In this document: one piece after another, positions 24,401 to 37,145 of the stretch | Numbering within the stretch: position 1 is the stretch's first letter | How the letters are laid out: every line of letters begins with the position of its first letter | NCBI GenBank assembly: GCA_024362935.1 | Contig: JANCRA010000019.1 | Location: forward strand, 1,394,001-1,458,000 | DNA length: 64,000 bases | Origin: Setophaga petechia | Lineage: Eukaryota > Chordata > Aves > Passeriformes > Parulidae | Direction: 5' to 3' | Notes under the pieces: generated by a model | Seen by the model: only the letters and a program-made list of their open reading frames with translations | What the model was told of the DNA's origin: nothing | Database searches by the model: none | Made by a program: the position numbers and the translations under genes

Positions 24401-27400
24401 AGGACGGACTGGCTTACAGTGTGCCCCTGGAAATAGCTCTAGCAGATCAGGTGAAGAGGAACAAATTGCAGCTGGAGGAAAGGTACCCTGTGCCTCCAAC
24501 AAGAAAGTTGGTTTCTTGTGTCGTCACATGATGATAGTTAATTTTAAAGGCAAAAGACTGAAAGTATTTTAAGGAGTAAAGTTTTTCTGACAACTAAGAA
24601 AGATAAGGGATGAGCTCTGTTGTGTCCTGTGTTTTTTTCCTTTAATCTCACATGTTTTCTATATCACTGGTGAAATAGAAATCCCCAAATGGGCTTACTT
24701 CTGTATGAAATCCTACTTGTCTTCTTAATCTCAGAAAAATATACTCCAGTTTCAGACATGTATTTCACCTGTTGAATGACAGCTGGTCTCCACAGAGGTA
24801 AGAGTGATCACAATGGATATGGCAAGACAGGCTTGAATTGCCAAGATAGATCTTGAACTAGTAGGACAAGGAGACCCTCATTAGCCAGGTCTAGTCCTTA
24901 GTACAGCCAGACAAGTTATATTGATACTGTGCTAGTATAACCAGAGCATTTATTAATGCATAACTTTACACTGTACATGTACTATGAGACAAGAAAATTC
25001 TGTCAGACAGCAGTCTTGATGGGGTAAATCAGCATTAAGTCCACCTGTTGGAATTCCAGCCAGTGCACATGGAAGGAGGGAGGAACTTGGTCAAACCTAT
25101 GTGATTTCTAACTGGTACTGGCTTTAGAAATCCCAAGTCAAAGCACTTAATGTCATGAAAATAATGCCCCAATTCCCAGAGGAAGCTTTAGAAGCTTTAG
25201 GTCAGCTGTCATGTACTTTTCCCTAAGGTCAGGAAAAGAAAACTGAATGTAATAAAGCCTAGCATAGTTTATATTCATTATGGAAATATTTGTATCATGT
25301 TCTCTTGCAGAAAGAATTATTATTTTTTTTTTTTATCACTAAGTTAGCTTCAGACATGAAGAAAGCTTTACCTACAGGGGGTCCTCTTTAGAAGACATTT
25401 GAAAAATCCTCAAGCAAAAAAAAAAAAACCTCTGGAAAATAATGAGTTTTTGATCCTGGAACTCAGTAAACCTTTTGGGGAAAGTTTTATGCAACACTAT
25501 AATCAAATAAGAATGCTGTTTTCCCTCCCGAGAATCAATATCTCCTTGTTTATCACTGGATAAAGCTCAGCAGTTGGTTACAGTCCTCATTGACCTTTTT
25601 TTTGCTGCACCATCTTCCCCCCCTCAAAAATCTGTGCAGCTGCATCATTTGCTAAAAGAATTGTCAACTGAATAAATGAGTTTGAAAAGCTCTTTGTTGC
25701 CTCTAAAGTCTTGCTGTGCATAAGTGTTGTCATTGCTTTGCTCTACTTTCCATGTCATAGGCAAAAGAAGAGATTCAATTCAAACTAGTTGTTTCCTAGT
25801 GGTACAGGAAGACCAAATTTTGTTTTCTTGAAATAAAAGGTTCAATGATTAGAAATTTTGATTTTTGAACAGACAACAATATAAGTCCTGTTTCATAAAA
25901 TGGAAGAAGCTGGTATTTAATACATGTATCCCAAAATCCAACTGTAGGCAAAATTCAAAAAGTTCCATACTATAAGTCTCACAGAAATGCTTTGATCCTG
26001 TTGGGATCAACTTAAGTCATTAGGACTAAAATATGAATTAATTTGAGTCACAAAGACAAAATTATACATATATATACAGACATATATAAATAAGTCAATT
26101 TCTTAACTTTATATTTTTAATAGCAACTCACAATTTCTTAAAGGACATTAATGAATTGTATATAGAACAATCTTCCAAATGCCATGTGCCTGCTTAAGCT
26201 TCCATTCCTCCTCCCTTCCCTATGCTCAATATGTCATGAAAACATTGCTTGGTTTATTCTGATATGGAATAGGGAGGAAAAAATCTAGTTTCTACAAAAG
26301 AATAAATTAATATTGGACCTAATTCCATTTTTTCCTTTGCTGAATGTCAGTGTAATAACTAGATGTTGCCTTCCTAGTACAACAGAAATCTGAAATTGAA
26401 CCATTTCATGGGTGCAAAATAATTTCACAATTGCACTGCAAAATCACTAAAAAAGATTGAATCTCATCAGTCTTACACAGTAAGAGAAAAAATATTAATG
26501 CAACATGTATGCTAGATTAATGAGATGAGCCATGACAGTAAAGCCTTTTTTGGTAGGAGCTCTAATATGGTGGAGGAAACTCTTTCATCTAATTTTCAGG
26601 CTCTTATCCATTTGCAGACTGTTGCCTTATGGAGTGAAATTCATCAGGCTGTCTCTGCATCCAAAAGATGCAGACTGTTTAGTGTAAGGAATGTTTGGCA
26701 ATATTCTCTTTTATTGTTTGTGAGAAGACAGATATTTCTTCATGGTGTTCACATATTTCAGTCTTTCCCTCCTCATGTGTGCTCTTTTTCTCTCTGTCTC
26801 TCTTCATTCATTGGTGATAGTTCAGAAATTATTCTGCTTTTGACAGAACAGAAAACATACTGTTTTACCAGAACACAAGTTGTGCTTGGCTATGTAACAC
26901 ACAAACAAAAATGTAAATGAGGAATAAAGGACATTAGGTAAATTATTTTTCAGACTGATGTAAGTGGCGATCCTGTAGTGACTCTGCATGCAGAATATTC
27001 ATTAACAGCGAAGCAATATGGGATGCCCATGCAAATGTCCACCCTGTTGGAATAAATATATTTAGCATACAAACCTGAATGGACTGTTGATCTGGCTGTT
27101 GTTTCTAGATGACCTTGATCTTAAATCTGCTCCCTTTTGTGGCCACTGCTGTGCCTGACATTTTCCAAAATGACACTAGGTAAAGATCTATTGTTTCTAG
27201 AGAGCAAGTAGGCTTCATCAACAACAAGGAATAGCTCCACTGGAGGTGACTTTCAAGCTCAGGGTATGCACCAGTTTAACAGACTGGGACATAAATCACT
27301 TTGTTTGGCACATCAAGCTCCTGCAAAAGTGTCAGGGAGGGAAGAAGGACATTTCTTTAACACCTTCTTATCTTCCTTTTTTTACTCTCTGATGTGCTGG

Positions 27401-29330
27401 TGTGATGGCCTAGCTGCCTCCTGTGGAAGTCTGCTCTAGCCCAGGGGCTACCAGGTTTCCGCAGCACTTTATAAAAAGACCACTGGAAAAACATAGGTCC
27501 AGGAGAGAATTTTAAAGAAATGTGTTGTTGAATTTTAAAGAAAGCTCTGGGAAACACATTGCAGAGGTAAAGTGATTTGGGAAACATCGTGGGGAAAGAA
27601 ATATTCAGATGTCTTTTAGTAGAAATGGAATTTTACTGGAATAAAAACAAGCATAAGAAAAAAAATATAATGTGAAACAAGACACAGGTGCTTGGACAGC
27701 ATCTGTATATAGATAATTCTTCATCTCTCAATGTCTACAAATCAAAATAAAATTCAATTTGATGAAGTATGCTTTGACAAAAAATTAGGACAATGACTTG
27801 CTTAGCAGAATCTGGCTGACATTCCAGCCTGTGTGCATAATCTGACAGTAAAGTCTTTAGCTGCAGCCAGATGTGTGCAATCCTCAAACCCTAAACCTCA
27901 GCCACTTTGGACATAAGTGGGCCCCATTCCTGCTCCTCCTGCAGTTCACTGGAGGTGGTAGGTTCTGTCTCAGTAGGCCAAATCAATTGATACAGCAAGA
28001 AGTCCTAGAGGGTTTCATTGGTTGCTCAGCCTTATTATCAGAGAAGTTGATAGAAAAAGTGTGAATTGTTACAATTACAAACAGAATATTTAGCTGAAAA
28101 TTTGGGAACAGATTAAAAATAAAATACAAAAAGAAAGGAACAAGTATATTAGGCATATTTAACAATTAGATTTTTCATTAGCCACCACAATATCTCAGTT
28201 AACTTGGCCTTTCTTAGCTTTGGTCTGTGGTCCTCTAGGGAGAGTCTTTTGTTCCTTTCTGTAGTATAGCTGCTCTCTTTTTGCATGCTCATTCTCCACA
28301 GGAACTGTGAAGAGCTCTTTTTTCTTTGTCCAGGTAGTAATGTTTTTGGTTTTTTTTTAATCTGCCCTTCAGGAGAACTTTTTTCCTTATTTTTCATGCT
28401 TAGAAATTTTGTCCCTGACTGAATCAATTATGATAGCTTTTCTCTCTCCTATTTTCTCTTTGCCAAGGAATTTGAGGAAATATGGAAATAAAATTGCAAC
28501 ATTTAGCAATTTTTGGAAGCTGAATTTCCCTTACCTCCTCTCCAGTTTTCCATCATTTTCATTACCATTGCAATTCTTAATTAATCTGTTATTTCTACCT
28601 CAGGTTACCTTCTCCTGTTTATACAATTTTTCAAAAATGTGGCCTGGAATGTACAATTCCTGTGTGCTAAAAATGAGGTAATGTACTAACAGATTATTAA
28701 TGCCAGAATGATCAGCTAATTGCAGCATTGTGTATAACTTGATGGCAAAAAAGAAAAAACAGATATAAACATCAGTGTATAAGTTGTTAACTCTACAGAG
28801 TATCTTCCCCTTGCCACATATAATAGTCATTTCACATTGGAATTTGTTGTGTATTTATTTTACACAAAGCCAAATTAGGTGTTAAAGCAGCAGCTAAGAT
28901 TAGCTTATGGGTCGACCTGATGGGACAACACAACTGTACTTCATACTCTACCCATGCCAGGAGAGCATGGACAAATCTTACATTCTGTGTGCCTCTGCTA
29001 TTAGCCAGCTTCTATACTCCAAAACATCTTTGATAAAAGACTTTATTCTTCTATCTCTGCCATCTTTGATTTTTTATGGGTTTCTTTTTTCCCTATGAAG
29101 TTATATCACAGACCTTCCTCCCAGTCCAAAATTTACCACTGGCTGTAGGAGTTCCCTAAATCTTCTTGACAAGATAAATCCTATCTCATCTGGTGAAACT
29201 ATACAGTTTTTTTATTGCTGTGAATTCTTAAAATAAATTTAATTGAAAGGGTTTTGTCGTTTGTAATACATTAATTTTGGCCCACCTGCATTCTAATCTC
29301 TTTGTAAATATTTCTCTTATACTGACAGCA
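21431..29330. other. Non-coding stretch with no supported gene
   Basis: Mostly unique AT-rich sequence. The longest ORF is 131 codons at 26525-26920 (+), without a recognisable domain. Another of 116 codons lies at 22158-22508 (-). Short A or T runs occur near 21850, 25320 and 25417. I see no interspersed repeat, tRNA or splice-flanked exon that I can defend. Confidence 0.55.
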
Positions 29331-29730
29331 GAGTGTCTCAGGAGACAGTGGGAGCTGTAGTCTCCTACTTAAGAGTTTTCCTCTGCTGTCATCTCAAATG
29401 TCATTTCTGAAACATTTATCACACAGCACTGTCATTGGACAAACAAAGGGGCTGCCTGATAGGGGCTCAGATATTACAGAGCCTCTTTGCTTCAATGACA
29501 GGTCCTGCTGTTGGCTACTGGAGATAAGAGAAAAGTTCAGATCTGTCAATAGATGCGGCGGGAAGGACATGGGACAGTATCCGAAATGGCACGGCACATG
29601 CTCCGTGCGGGCAGGAGAGCTGTCCTGAGGAGCAGGTGCAGATTGCAGCGCAGATAGCGCTCCCTGGGAAATGATAACATTTGCTGAAAGGGCAAGGGAC
29701 GGACCTGCCCGCAGAACCTGCACACTGCTA
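29331..29730. promoter_or_regulatory. CpG-enriched patch, possible regulatory element or exon
   Basis: Ten CpG dinucleotides fall between 29556 and 29711 (29556, 29559, 29582, 29592, 29604, 29608, 29649, 29658, 29700, 29710) in a window where CpG is otherwise rare. G+C is also locally raised. Overlapping ORFs on both strands (76 codons + and 109 codons -) are expected in such sequence. No TATA box, initiator or splice pattern proves a promoter. A hypomethylated enhancer, the first exon of a non-coding RNA, or a young insertion would all fit. Confidence 0.35.
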
Positions 29731-31489
29731 GATGTTCAGGTCATGCATGATAACCATTGTGCACCCTTTTTTCCAAGAGAAGCTGTCTGCTTCCTTAACA
29801 GGCTTTGTAAAACTTTTTTACAGTATTTTTTCCCAGTTGTGTCTGGGTTTTTTTGTTTGGTTGGGTTTTTTCTTTAGATGTGAGATTTCCTTGTAATGTA
29901 ACTTTGAACTTTAAAGGTAAAATTATTTTCTGCTTCACTATTGCTCTTGGTTGTATCCAGTAGACCTTTCCTAAAAATAATAAAAAAACAAAGCCTAGCA
30001 AAGAGTGAAAGGGGGAGGGAGTGGGCTTTCTTTCCAAAACAAATGAATAAGTCAGTTTGGGGAGGTTTTCAAAGACACTGAAAGACATTAGGAAGCATAA
30101 ATAATTCTCCCATGCCTCATTCCCACAATATTAAATGGAAGTTAAATCTCTGCACCTGAAGGATGTGTCTTGATTTTCATTGAAAACTGAGCTCCAAAGT
30201 CTCACAGTCAGCATTAATTTTTTGCAGCTTTTAGAAGGATTTTAAGAACAGCAAATTTGGAATACAGGGAGTCACTATCCTATCCTAAAACAGTACAGAA
30301 ACTGGACATGTGGCAAAGAGAGTAAACTGCCGAAGCAGAAATGATGTCATGAGAAAGTACCACAACCAGAGAAGACAACACACTTCACTTAATTTGAGCA
30401 AATGGTCGTCATCACTAAGTCCTGAGGTGTTACTTTGGTTTGGTACAAGTTGCAGTGTCAGATATCTCATAGAAGGGTACTTTTCCTTCCTTGCAGACAA
30501 AAACATCTGTTAGATACAGGTACTGTTTATTCATAGAAGAAGAGAAAGAGAATACTAAGTATTGAAAATGTAGGGAATCTGAACTGAATAGGGCTGGTAA
30601 TTAAGAGTCATTACTTCATTCTTTATGTCTAATGCTGTTTTTGTGTGGCTTTGGGACACATTCTTAAGCCAAGATAATGATACATGGAAGTACCCTTAAG
30701 CCAAAGCCTTTGAAATCAGAGGGCTCTTTCCTCCCCTCTAATGTACACAGGATGCTTATGTGCAGCTATGATGTCATGTTAGAAACAATCTCCTAACTGT
30801 GGTAAAAGACTGCAATTTGGGTTAAATATTTTAGGCTGAGAAGTTTCATTTAAGAGCTGAAATTTTGAGAGGTGCTAATGGAATCCCATATCATATTTGA
30901 GGAACTTTCACCTTCAATTAATAATTTATAAGTTGCTTTGAGCTTCTTGGATGAAAAAATGTTATAGCATGCTTTTGTACTAATCATTTCAGTAATAAAC
31001 CAACTGAGAACAGAAGCTTTTTTTTTTTTTTTTTTCCTGTAGGATATTTTTACCTTTCTGTCCTGTCAATGTGTCTTTCTTTCTTATCTCCTTTGGAAAT
31101 TTTTTTCTTCCTCTCCTGTATACTCCGTTAAATTAAGAGTTTAAGCTGTGGGAATAATAGAGCCCTTGTTGCTCTGTCTGTACTCACTGTTCATTATTTA
31201 TCCTGTGGCCAGGTACAGTGGAAGCAGGCACAAAGCTAAATGCTATTGGACTAACTTTGATGCAGACAGTTCATTGTCTGAGGAAAAAAAAAGCATTTAA
31301 GCCTCAGTGTTCTCAGTTCCATGATTTTCAACACTATCTCTTTCCCCTCCTCCTTCCTCTTTTATTAACTGCTTTACTCCAATGTCCTTTTGACTGCAGT
31401 AACTGGCGCTGTCTGCAAAATCCAGTACAATGATACTATTCATCCTGGCTGTGCCATTTATAGATTCCATAGCATGCCCCATCCCTGTG
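29731..31489. other. Non-coding stretch with no supported gene
   Basis: AT-rich sequence with a G/T-rich patch near 29845-29880 and a T run at about 31018-31036. ORFs are under 100 codons and none is recognisable. Confidence 0.55.
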
Positions 31490-31810
31490 GTAAGGATCAT
31501 TCCGCCTCGTCACTTTCCTTCTTTTGAGGCAGTGATTGCTGAAGCAAAGGCCAATATTTGGAATCTGATTAGTGAATCTGTGATCTGAGAAGCTGAAATG
31601 GAGAGAGCAGGGCTGGGAGCTCGTGTGTGCACACACGGAGGGGACAACGAGGCACAGAGTGTCTGACAGCGCTGACGTGGTCACGCTTCAGCAGAGAGTG
31701 GTGCCAGATGCACTCACTGTTCATCAGTGCACCCTGCCTGACTATCCACTGAGCAGCATCAGTGTCCTCTGCAGGGGGGCTGCTCTCCTGCCTCCGAGCT
31801 GGTAAAGTAC
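31490..31810. promoter_or_regulatory. Second CpG- and GC-enriched patch, with a 16-bp perfect palindrome
   Basis: Nine CpGs lie between 31503 and 31796, six of them within 31622-31685. The segment includes the perfect palindrome CGTGTGTGCACACACG (31622-31637) and a TGACGT core (31673-31678), the half-site bound by CREB/ATF-type factors. ORFs occur on both strands (106 codons - and 60 codons +) with no recognisable product. A splice-donor-like CTG|GTAAAG occurs at about 31799-31807. It could be an enhancer, an unannotated non-coding exon, or a chance GC-rich segment. Confidence 0.3.
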
Positions 31811-33032
31811 CACAAAGTTGACAGAAGCAGTGGTGAGGGGACTCCAAGGAAAATATGTGTACTGACAAAGTGAACTCCAAAATGAACATGTTAATTTATG
31901 TTGATCTCTTAACTAAAGTTGTCTCTGGTTTTCCCATGTTATGCAGGTATGCTTGCAAGTTTGAATGTTTTAGGACATTCCTAAAGGCATGATATTCACT
32001 TTTGGGTATGGCATTAAATAACCATTTTCAGTTTTCTTTTTGATTTTTCTTTCTTTTTGTTTGTTTGTTTGTTTGTTTGTTTGTTTTGGTTTTTGTTAAG
32101 AAAAGGGGAGGACAAATGGGGAAGGGAGATACATTTGTCTAATTCTATTCTTTTATGATATGAAGACTTAAGTATATCTGGTGGTAACTTAGGAAATCCA
32201 TACATTCAAACACTACCTGCAAACCTAATCTGCAAAACAAATGCACACTAAATTATACCACTAAAGTTGCCAGACAAAAGGTTGCTGGGAGTCTGTCCTT
32301 CATAAATTTATGGGTTATTTGTATTATTGACCTCTATTTACTATCACGTTATCTATTCTTTTATTCAAAGTTAGTCATTGCCTAACCATCAATGCTGTCT
32401 TCATAGAAATACTCAGTTTATTATTGATCAGTTAAGCCATTTTGAGATGTAATCAGGACCAGACTATGGAAGGCTACCCCTAATGCTACCTCATAAATCT
32501 ACATTTGAAATTGAACAATTTTTTAAAAAGTTGTTGCTGCAAAAATTATTGCTTCTTTCCTTTCAAGGGTGTTATCTGATTTTTAGATCATGATTTTTGA
32601 GAACAGAAGTTAGATTTTTGTAACTTTATTGTCAGTAAACAAACAAAGGCTTAAGAACCTTTTGGGGACTCCAACTTCTATATTTATTTTAAAATTATCT
32701 TCCTGAACACATAGTAGTTTCCCTTTTTATTCACCTAATAATAAGTAGAAGAGACTTTAGTGTTTCACCTTTCAAATTACTTAATCCAAATCAAACTCAA
32801 CCAAACCTTGAATCTTTTCAAGAAGGCCACTCTAAAATATTCTAAATCTATAAAGTTAATTTTTCATGAATTAAAAGTCTGTCAGAGCAGTGATATGAAA
32901 CATGGCTAATAATGCCTGCTTGATAAATGTGGTGAAAGCTCCAGTGTATTGTGTGATATCCAGTTAAAAATATCATTGTTCTTATTCCCTAATCCAGCTT
33001 GATTTCTGATATTTCTGAGGAATCTTGTCAGG
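31811..33032. other. Non-coding stretch with no supported gene
   Basis: AT-rich sequence containing one (TTTG)7 microsatellite at 32056-32083. No gene is recognisable. Confidence 0.55.
32056..32083. repeat. (TTTG)7 microsatellite
   Basis: Seven uninterrupted TTTG units inside a T/G-rich context. Confidence 0.9.
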
Positions 33033-33268
33033 TGTGCTGGTTTTCACTGGGGTGGAGTGAATTTTTTTCACAGTAAGTGTGCTGCTATACTTTGGAATTG
33101 TGCTGCAAACAGGATTGGTAGCATAGGGATGTTTTCCTTACTGCTGAGCGGTGCTAACGCAATCAAGACCTCTCACTTTTATTCTTCCAGCTGTGTCCCT
33201 CATCCCACCCAGGGGAGTGAGTGAAGATCTGTGGGGTGTTGGCTGTTGGTTGGTGTTAAACCATGATA
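33033..33268 (+). mobile_element. Solo LTR remnant, avian ERVL-like, internally deleted
   Basis: It starts 'tgtgctggttttcactggg' and contains 'gatgttttccttactgctg', 'agcggtgctaacgc' and 'aatcaagacc'. These follow the 5' half of a common avian LTR family (TGTGCTGGTTTTGGCTGGG start, then GATGTTTT.GTTACTGCTGAGCAGTGC). From about 33172 it jumps to the family's 3' end: 'cacttttattcttccagc', 'catcccaccc', 'ggggagtgagtgaa', and the terminal 'ggtgttaaaccatgata'. The middle of the LTR, where promoter and polyadenylation signals would lie, is missing. No internal viral genes are present and no target-site duplication is obvious. Family assignment is from memory; the ERVL label is less certain than LTR identity. 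Confidence 0.65.
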
Positions 33269-36200
33269 GCAGAGCAGCTCCAAGCATAGGGCATTAGACA
33301 CATCCTCTTTAAAGTATCAATGGAGGGATGAAAGCTTGACATGAAATGAAGGAATAGGAGTGGTGATTCAGAATAAAAAGTAAAACTCCTTTAAAAAAAA
33401 AAGGGTGCTAAATATTTCTTCTCCATTGCTCTGCATGTATAAAAAAATAATCTGAGTGTCTTAGAGGATGACCAGGCTACCAACAAAAAAGAGCTAAGCA
33501 GTATTATTTACACTAAGATTGTGATGGCTTGCAATGACCTGAATCTGTGTTAAAATAAATATTTTTTTAATATTTATTTGCTAAAAGGCATTTCAGTCTC
33601 ACCCTAAGGAAAAACCCCACACTATAATGCATTCATTTTGGCAGTTATCTGAGTGTGTTATATAGGTTTGACTTGACATTTGTGCATATATAGCGCATTT
33701 ATGAAATAGAAAACAGTTTTTAAATATTTTTTTTCTTGTGACTAGGAGAGAAATCCTTGAAACAAAAAGTATTGAGTAGTTTGCTCATGAAAGACTCAGA
33801 AGTTTCATAATTCAAAAAGGGTTTGCATTTTGATTTAATAAATATTTAACACCTCTTACTTTAAATCTTGCCCCTTTTACTCAAAAGTTTGATATTATCT
33901 CCTTAAAACTTGTACATCATGCAGTGCAGCTTAACCAGTTCAATTTAACAAAGAATTTGAAATATGAAAGTATATTTAGAATCAAATTTACTCTTTTCCA
34001 GTAACTGGAACATATCTTATGAACTACTTACATCTCATTTAGATGACTGGCAAATATAAAGTATAAGAAGTTTTGGCATCTGTGCAATGACGAACAGGTT
34101 GTACATTTGAAAGTATGAGAAAATAGCCTGATTAATCCAAAGCTAAATTTGTCACTGTTGAGATGGAGTTAAACAGTGTTTGCATCATAAGCTTTTTTAT
34201 CATGACAGCTTTATTTCCAGCACTTAACTCATTATGTCAACTCATGTCTTCTAATTCTATTTTAGGACCTGAACAGGTAATAGAACTTTCAATGTTCTGT
34301 AAAGGAGTCATTTTCACTGGGAGAAAGTTTGGCCTAAGTCATGATGTTTGGCTCTGCAAGTATCCTATTATAATCCAGTTTTATCACAAAGAGAAATCCT
34401 TCTGAAATTACTCCTTTCAAAATGTAGATTATCAGATTCAAGCACTAATTTTCTCCTTAATGCTCTCAGGAAAAAAAAAAAAAGCTGAATGATTCAGGTA
34501 ATAAGTTTTTCAAAACCCAGACTAATACTTAAAGTAACTGTTGCTTGACCAGTGGAACAGGAGTATGTAATACAAACTTTCACTGTTCTTTTCATGCAAA
34601 AACACCTTTACAATAAAGGATGCTGAATAAAAGCACTCTGAAAGGCCAACAACTCCTGCTATTTAAAAGAAAAACATCAGGGTGTCTATTATTTGTGCTC
34701 AGCAAGCTTTCTACTCCCTTTTATATTTTCTTTAGGTACGAAGGCTGTTTTGCAGCAGAGCTGTTCAGCAGGCCCAGGGGAGACAAATGTCAGTTTTCCA
34801 GATGGCAAACTGCCAGCTTGTTGATGCCAGGCTGAAAGGCACTGAGGGAATTCACTCTGTTGCAGAAGCAAAAGAACACCACTTCCTAACACACCTCGTG
34901 TACAAGCTTGCTTCTCAACAGCTGATGCAGGAGCCAGAAAAGCTTCAGTAGCCCTCCTCAAATGGCTTTTTGGATAGTGTCAGGTTTCTACATGTCCCCA
35001 ACATCTGTTAAAGGTTTTCCTAACTTACAAAAAGAAATATCCATCTTTTAGGAAGCCAAAATTAAAATCTAAAACCTATCTCTAGCAAAATTACTTGTTT
35101 TCAACTTCAAGTGACCCACCTTTTGTTTTATGAACTGTTAATAATAATGCTGAAATTATTAAATGTTAATTATTAAATACACTTCTGACTTAATAACCCA
35201 AAGTTATTAGGTCAGATGTCTTTTTTAATAATGTTATATGATTTATGCCTCTAGAGAGCAAAAGCTACTGTGCAAACATAAAATCTTGAGTGGAATTTGC
35301 TTATGAATCATTATCAATAAATTCTAGTGTAATATCTATAGTCATTAGAGTGCCATTGGGGAGACCCTGGTCTAAAAAAAACCCCACAGCAATCCATTAG
35401 GTATTCTAATGCAAACTTAAAATGTTGGGATGCATCTGATCCACTAGTTCAGGTCTAGAATACAAAGATCTTACAATCTTTGAATGACTTTTTCTCAGAG
35501 GTTGGATGACTTTCAAATTTCAAAAAACTATTTTTTTCAGAAACATGTAAATAATTAATTTTGTGTAAAAGAAAAAGTCGTTTTGATTTTAACAAATTTG
35601 ACAAATTTAACTGAGTACTTTCTGTGGAAAGCCCCGGTCAGCGTGTGCTAATATCCTTTGTCATAAAAGGTAAATGTGTACTTTTTCTGTCTGAGTGGAG
35701 TCTGTCAAAGGCTAAAACACTTTCACAGGTGAAAATTTAACAGAGGTAATATAGTTTCTTCTTGCACTAGTTACCTGCCCTTCTAATTCTAAGTGCATGA
35801 AGAAGACTAATGAAACACCTTAAAATGCCTTGACATCCATCTTGCACTGTCAGAGTGTCTTGTCCAAGAGGGACAGGATTTGTAGAGGTCAGCCAAGTCA
35901 CCTCCCAATCTTTCCTTTACTTCCCCACAAACAGAAGTCATTAAGTGTGGAGCTGATTTCAACACTGCTAGCTTGAAGGTTATTCTGAATATATTTAGAG
36001 AAGTACAATATATTTTGTCTTTCAGCAAAAAAATTCTGGAAAAAGTACAGAAAAAACACTTGGAGAGAGGCATGAGCCAGTGATGGATAGAAGTGGTTGG
36101 CACATTACAGCTGACCTCCTGAGTAACTCTATCCCCAGCCAGATCCTATTGGATCTCTTTCAATGTGTGCAAAAATGTTTACACAAGAGCTATTTTCAAA

Positions 36201-36447
36201 GCAGTGGAAAATGTTCTACCTCGTGGTCCCTTACTTTTTAATTTTAATCCATGTAATGTCAGAAAGATGCAAAGTTAAACAGTGCAAGGAAATTTTAAAG
36301 AAAAGAAAATGAAAAATATAAAAATTTTGTTACAACAAGAAATTTGAAAAAAATGGCATTCATACACTCAAACTCAAAAATTTATTAATTGCTCCATAGT
36401 TTATTTATCTGTAAAGATGTAATAAGGACATTTTTACTTCAGCCTAT
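33269..36447. other. Non-coding stretch with no supported gene
   Basis: AT-rich sequence. A short hairpin of pure A/T (11-bp arms, 5-T loop) lies at 33553-33579. ORFs are under 100 codons and show no recognisable product. Confidence 0.55.
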
Positions 36448-36472
36448 TTAATTAATTAATTAATTAATTAAT
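36448..36472. repeat. (TTAA)6 microsatellite
   Basis: A 25-nt uninterrupted TTAA tandem repeat, self-complementary at every unit. Confidence 0.9.
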
Positions 36473-37108
36473 CACAAATAAAAGTCCAAATGAAACAACA
36501 ATTTATTACCTACGGAATTAATTTTGAAGTGGACATAATTCAGATGCCAGCAAAAAAATCATATTATGATATTCAGATGCTGAACAAGATATTGTGCTAA
36601 CGTCTATTTGCACGTGACAGCCATTACAAGTTTGTATTCAGAAAAGATCATTTACACCCATTTGTTCGTGTTTGTTCATGCATAAGGTTCATTCCAGCTG
36701 TTCCAGCTGTAATTACAACTCGATCTTCCCTTGTCATACAGTGCCTATTCAGAATGGTTTCATTACTCTGTGACATAGTAATGGTCATTTGGAAGTTCTT
36801 TTGGTTGGTATCTGACCAACATGTCCAAAATATAGCACAATATTATTATTTAAAATCAACTTTAATAGAATTTCTGATCTAATCAAGGCAAAAAAAAAAA
36901 AAAAACAAACAAAAAAGATAAATTCTTATCAGTCTGGAAGAACAGTTTTGAATGGTTTTGAAAAGTGGGAACATCTAGACTAGGGATATTTGAAGTTCAA
37001 TTTTCTTATCTCTGTTGGGCACATCCCATATGGGCTCAATGGTACTTCTGCTACTTTGTTGTATAGGAAATCAACTGCATTAGGTAATGTTAAAATGGTT
37101 GTTGGTTT

Positions 37109-37145
37109 ATTGGTTCAAATGATTGGTTCATTGGTTCAAATGATT
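37109..37145. repeat. 16-bp direct repeat, period 21
   Basis: The 16-mer attggttcaaatgatt occurs at 37109-37124 and 37130-37145. This is a small tandem duplication. Confidence 0.85.

Noticed and set aside
26525..26920. 131-codon plus-strand ORF
   Set aside because: No recognisable domain. Composition matches surrounding non-coding DNA.
33553..33579. A/T-only hairpin with 11-bp arms and a 5-T loop
   Set aside because: Such short A/T palindromes are common by chance in AT-rich DNA, and there is no bacterial-type terminator context here.
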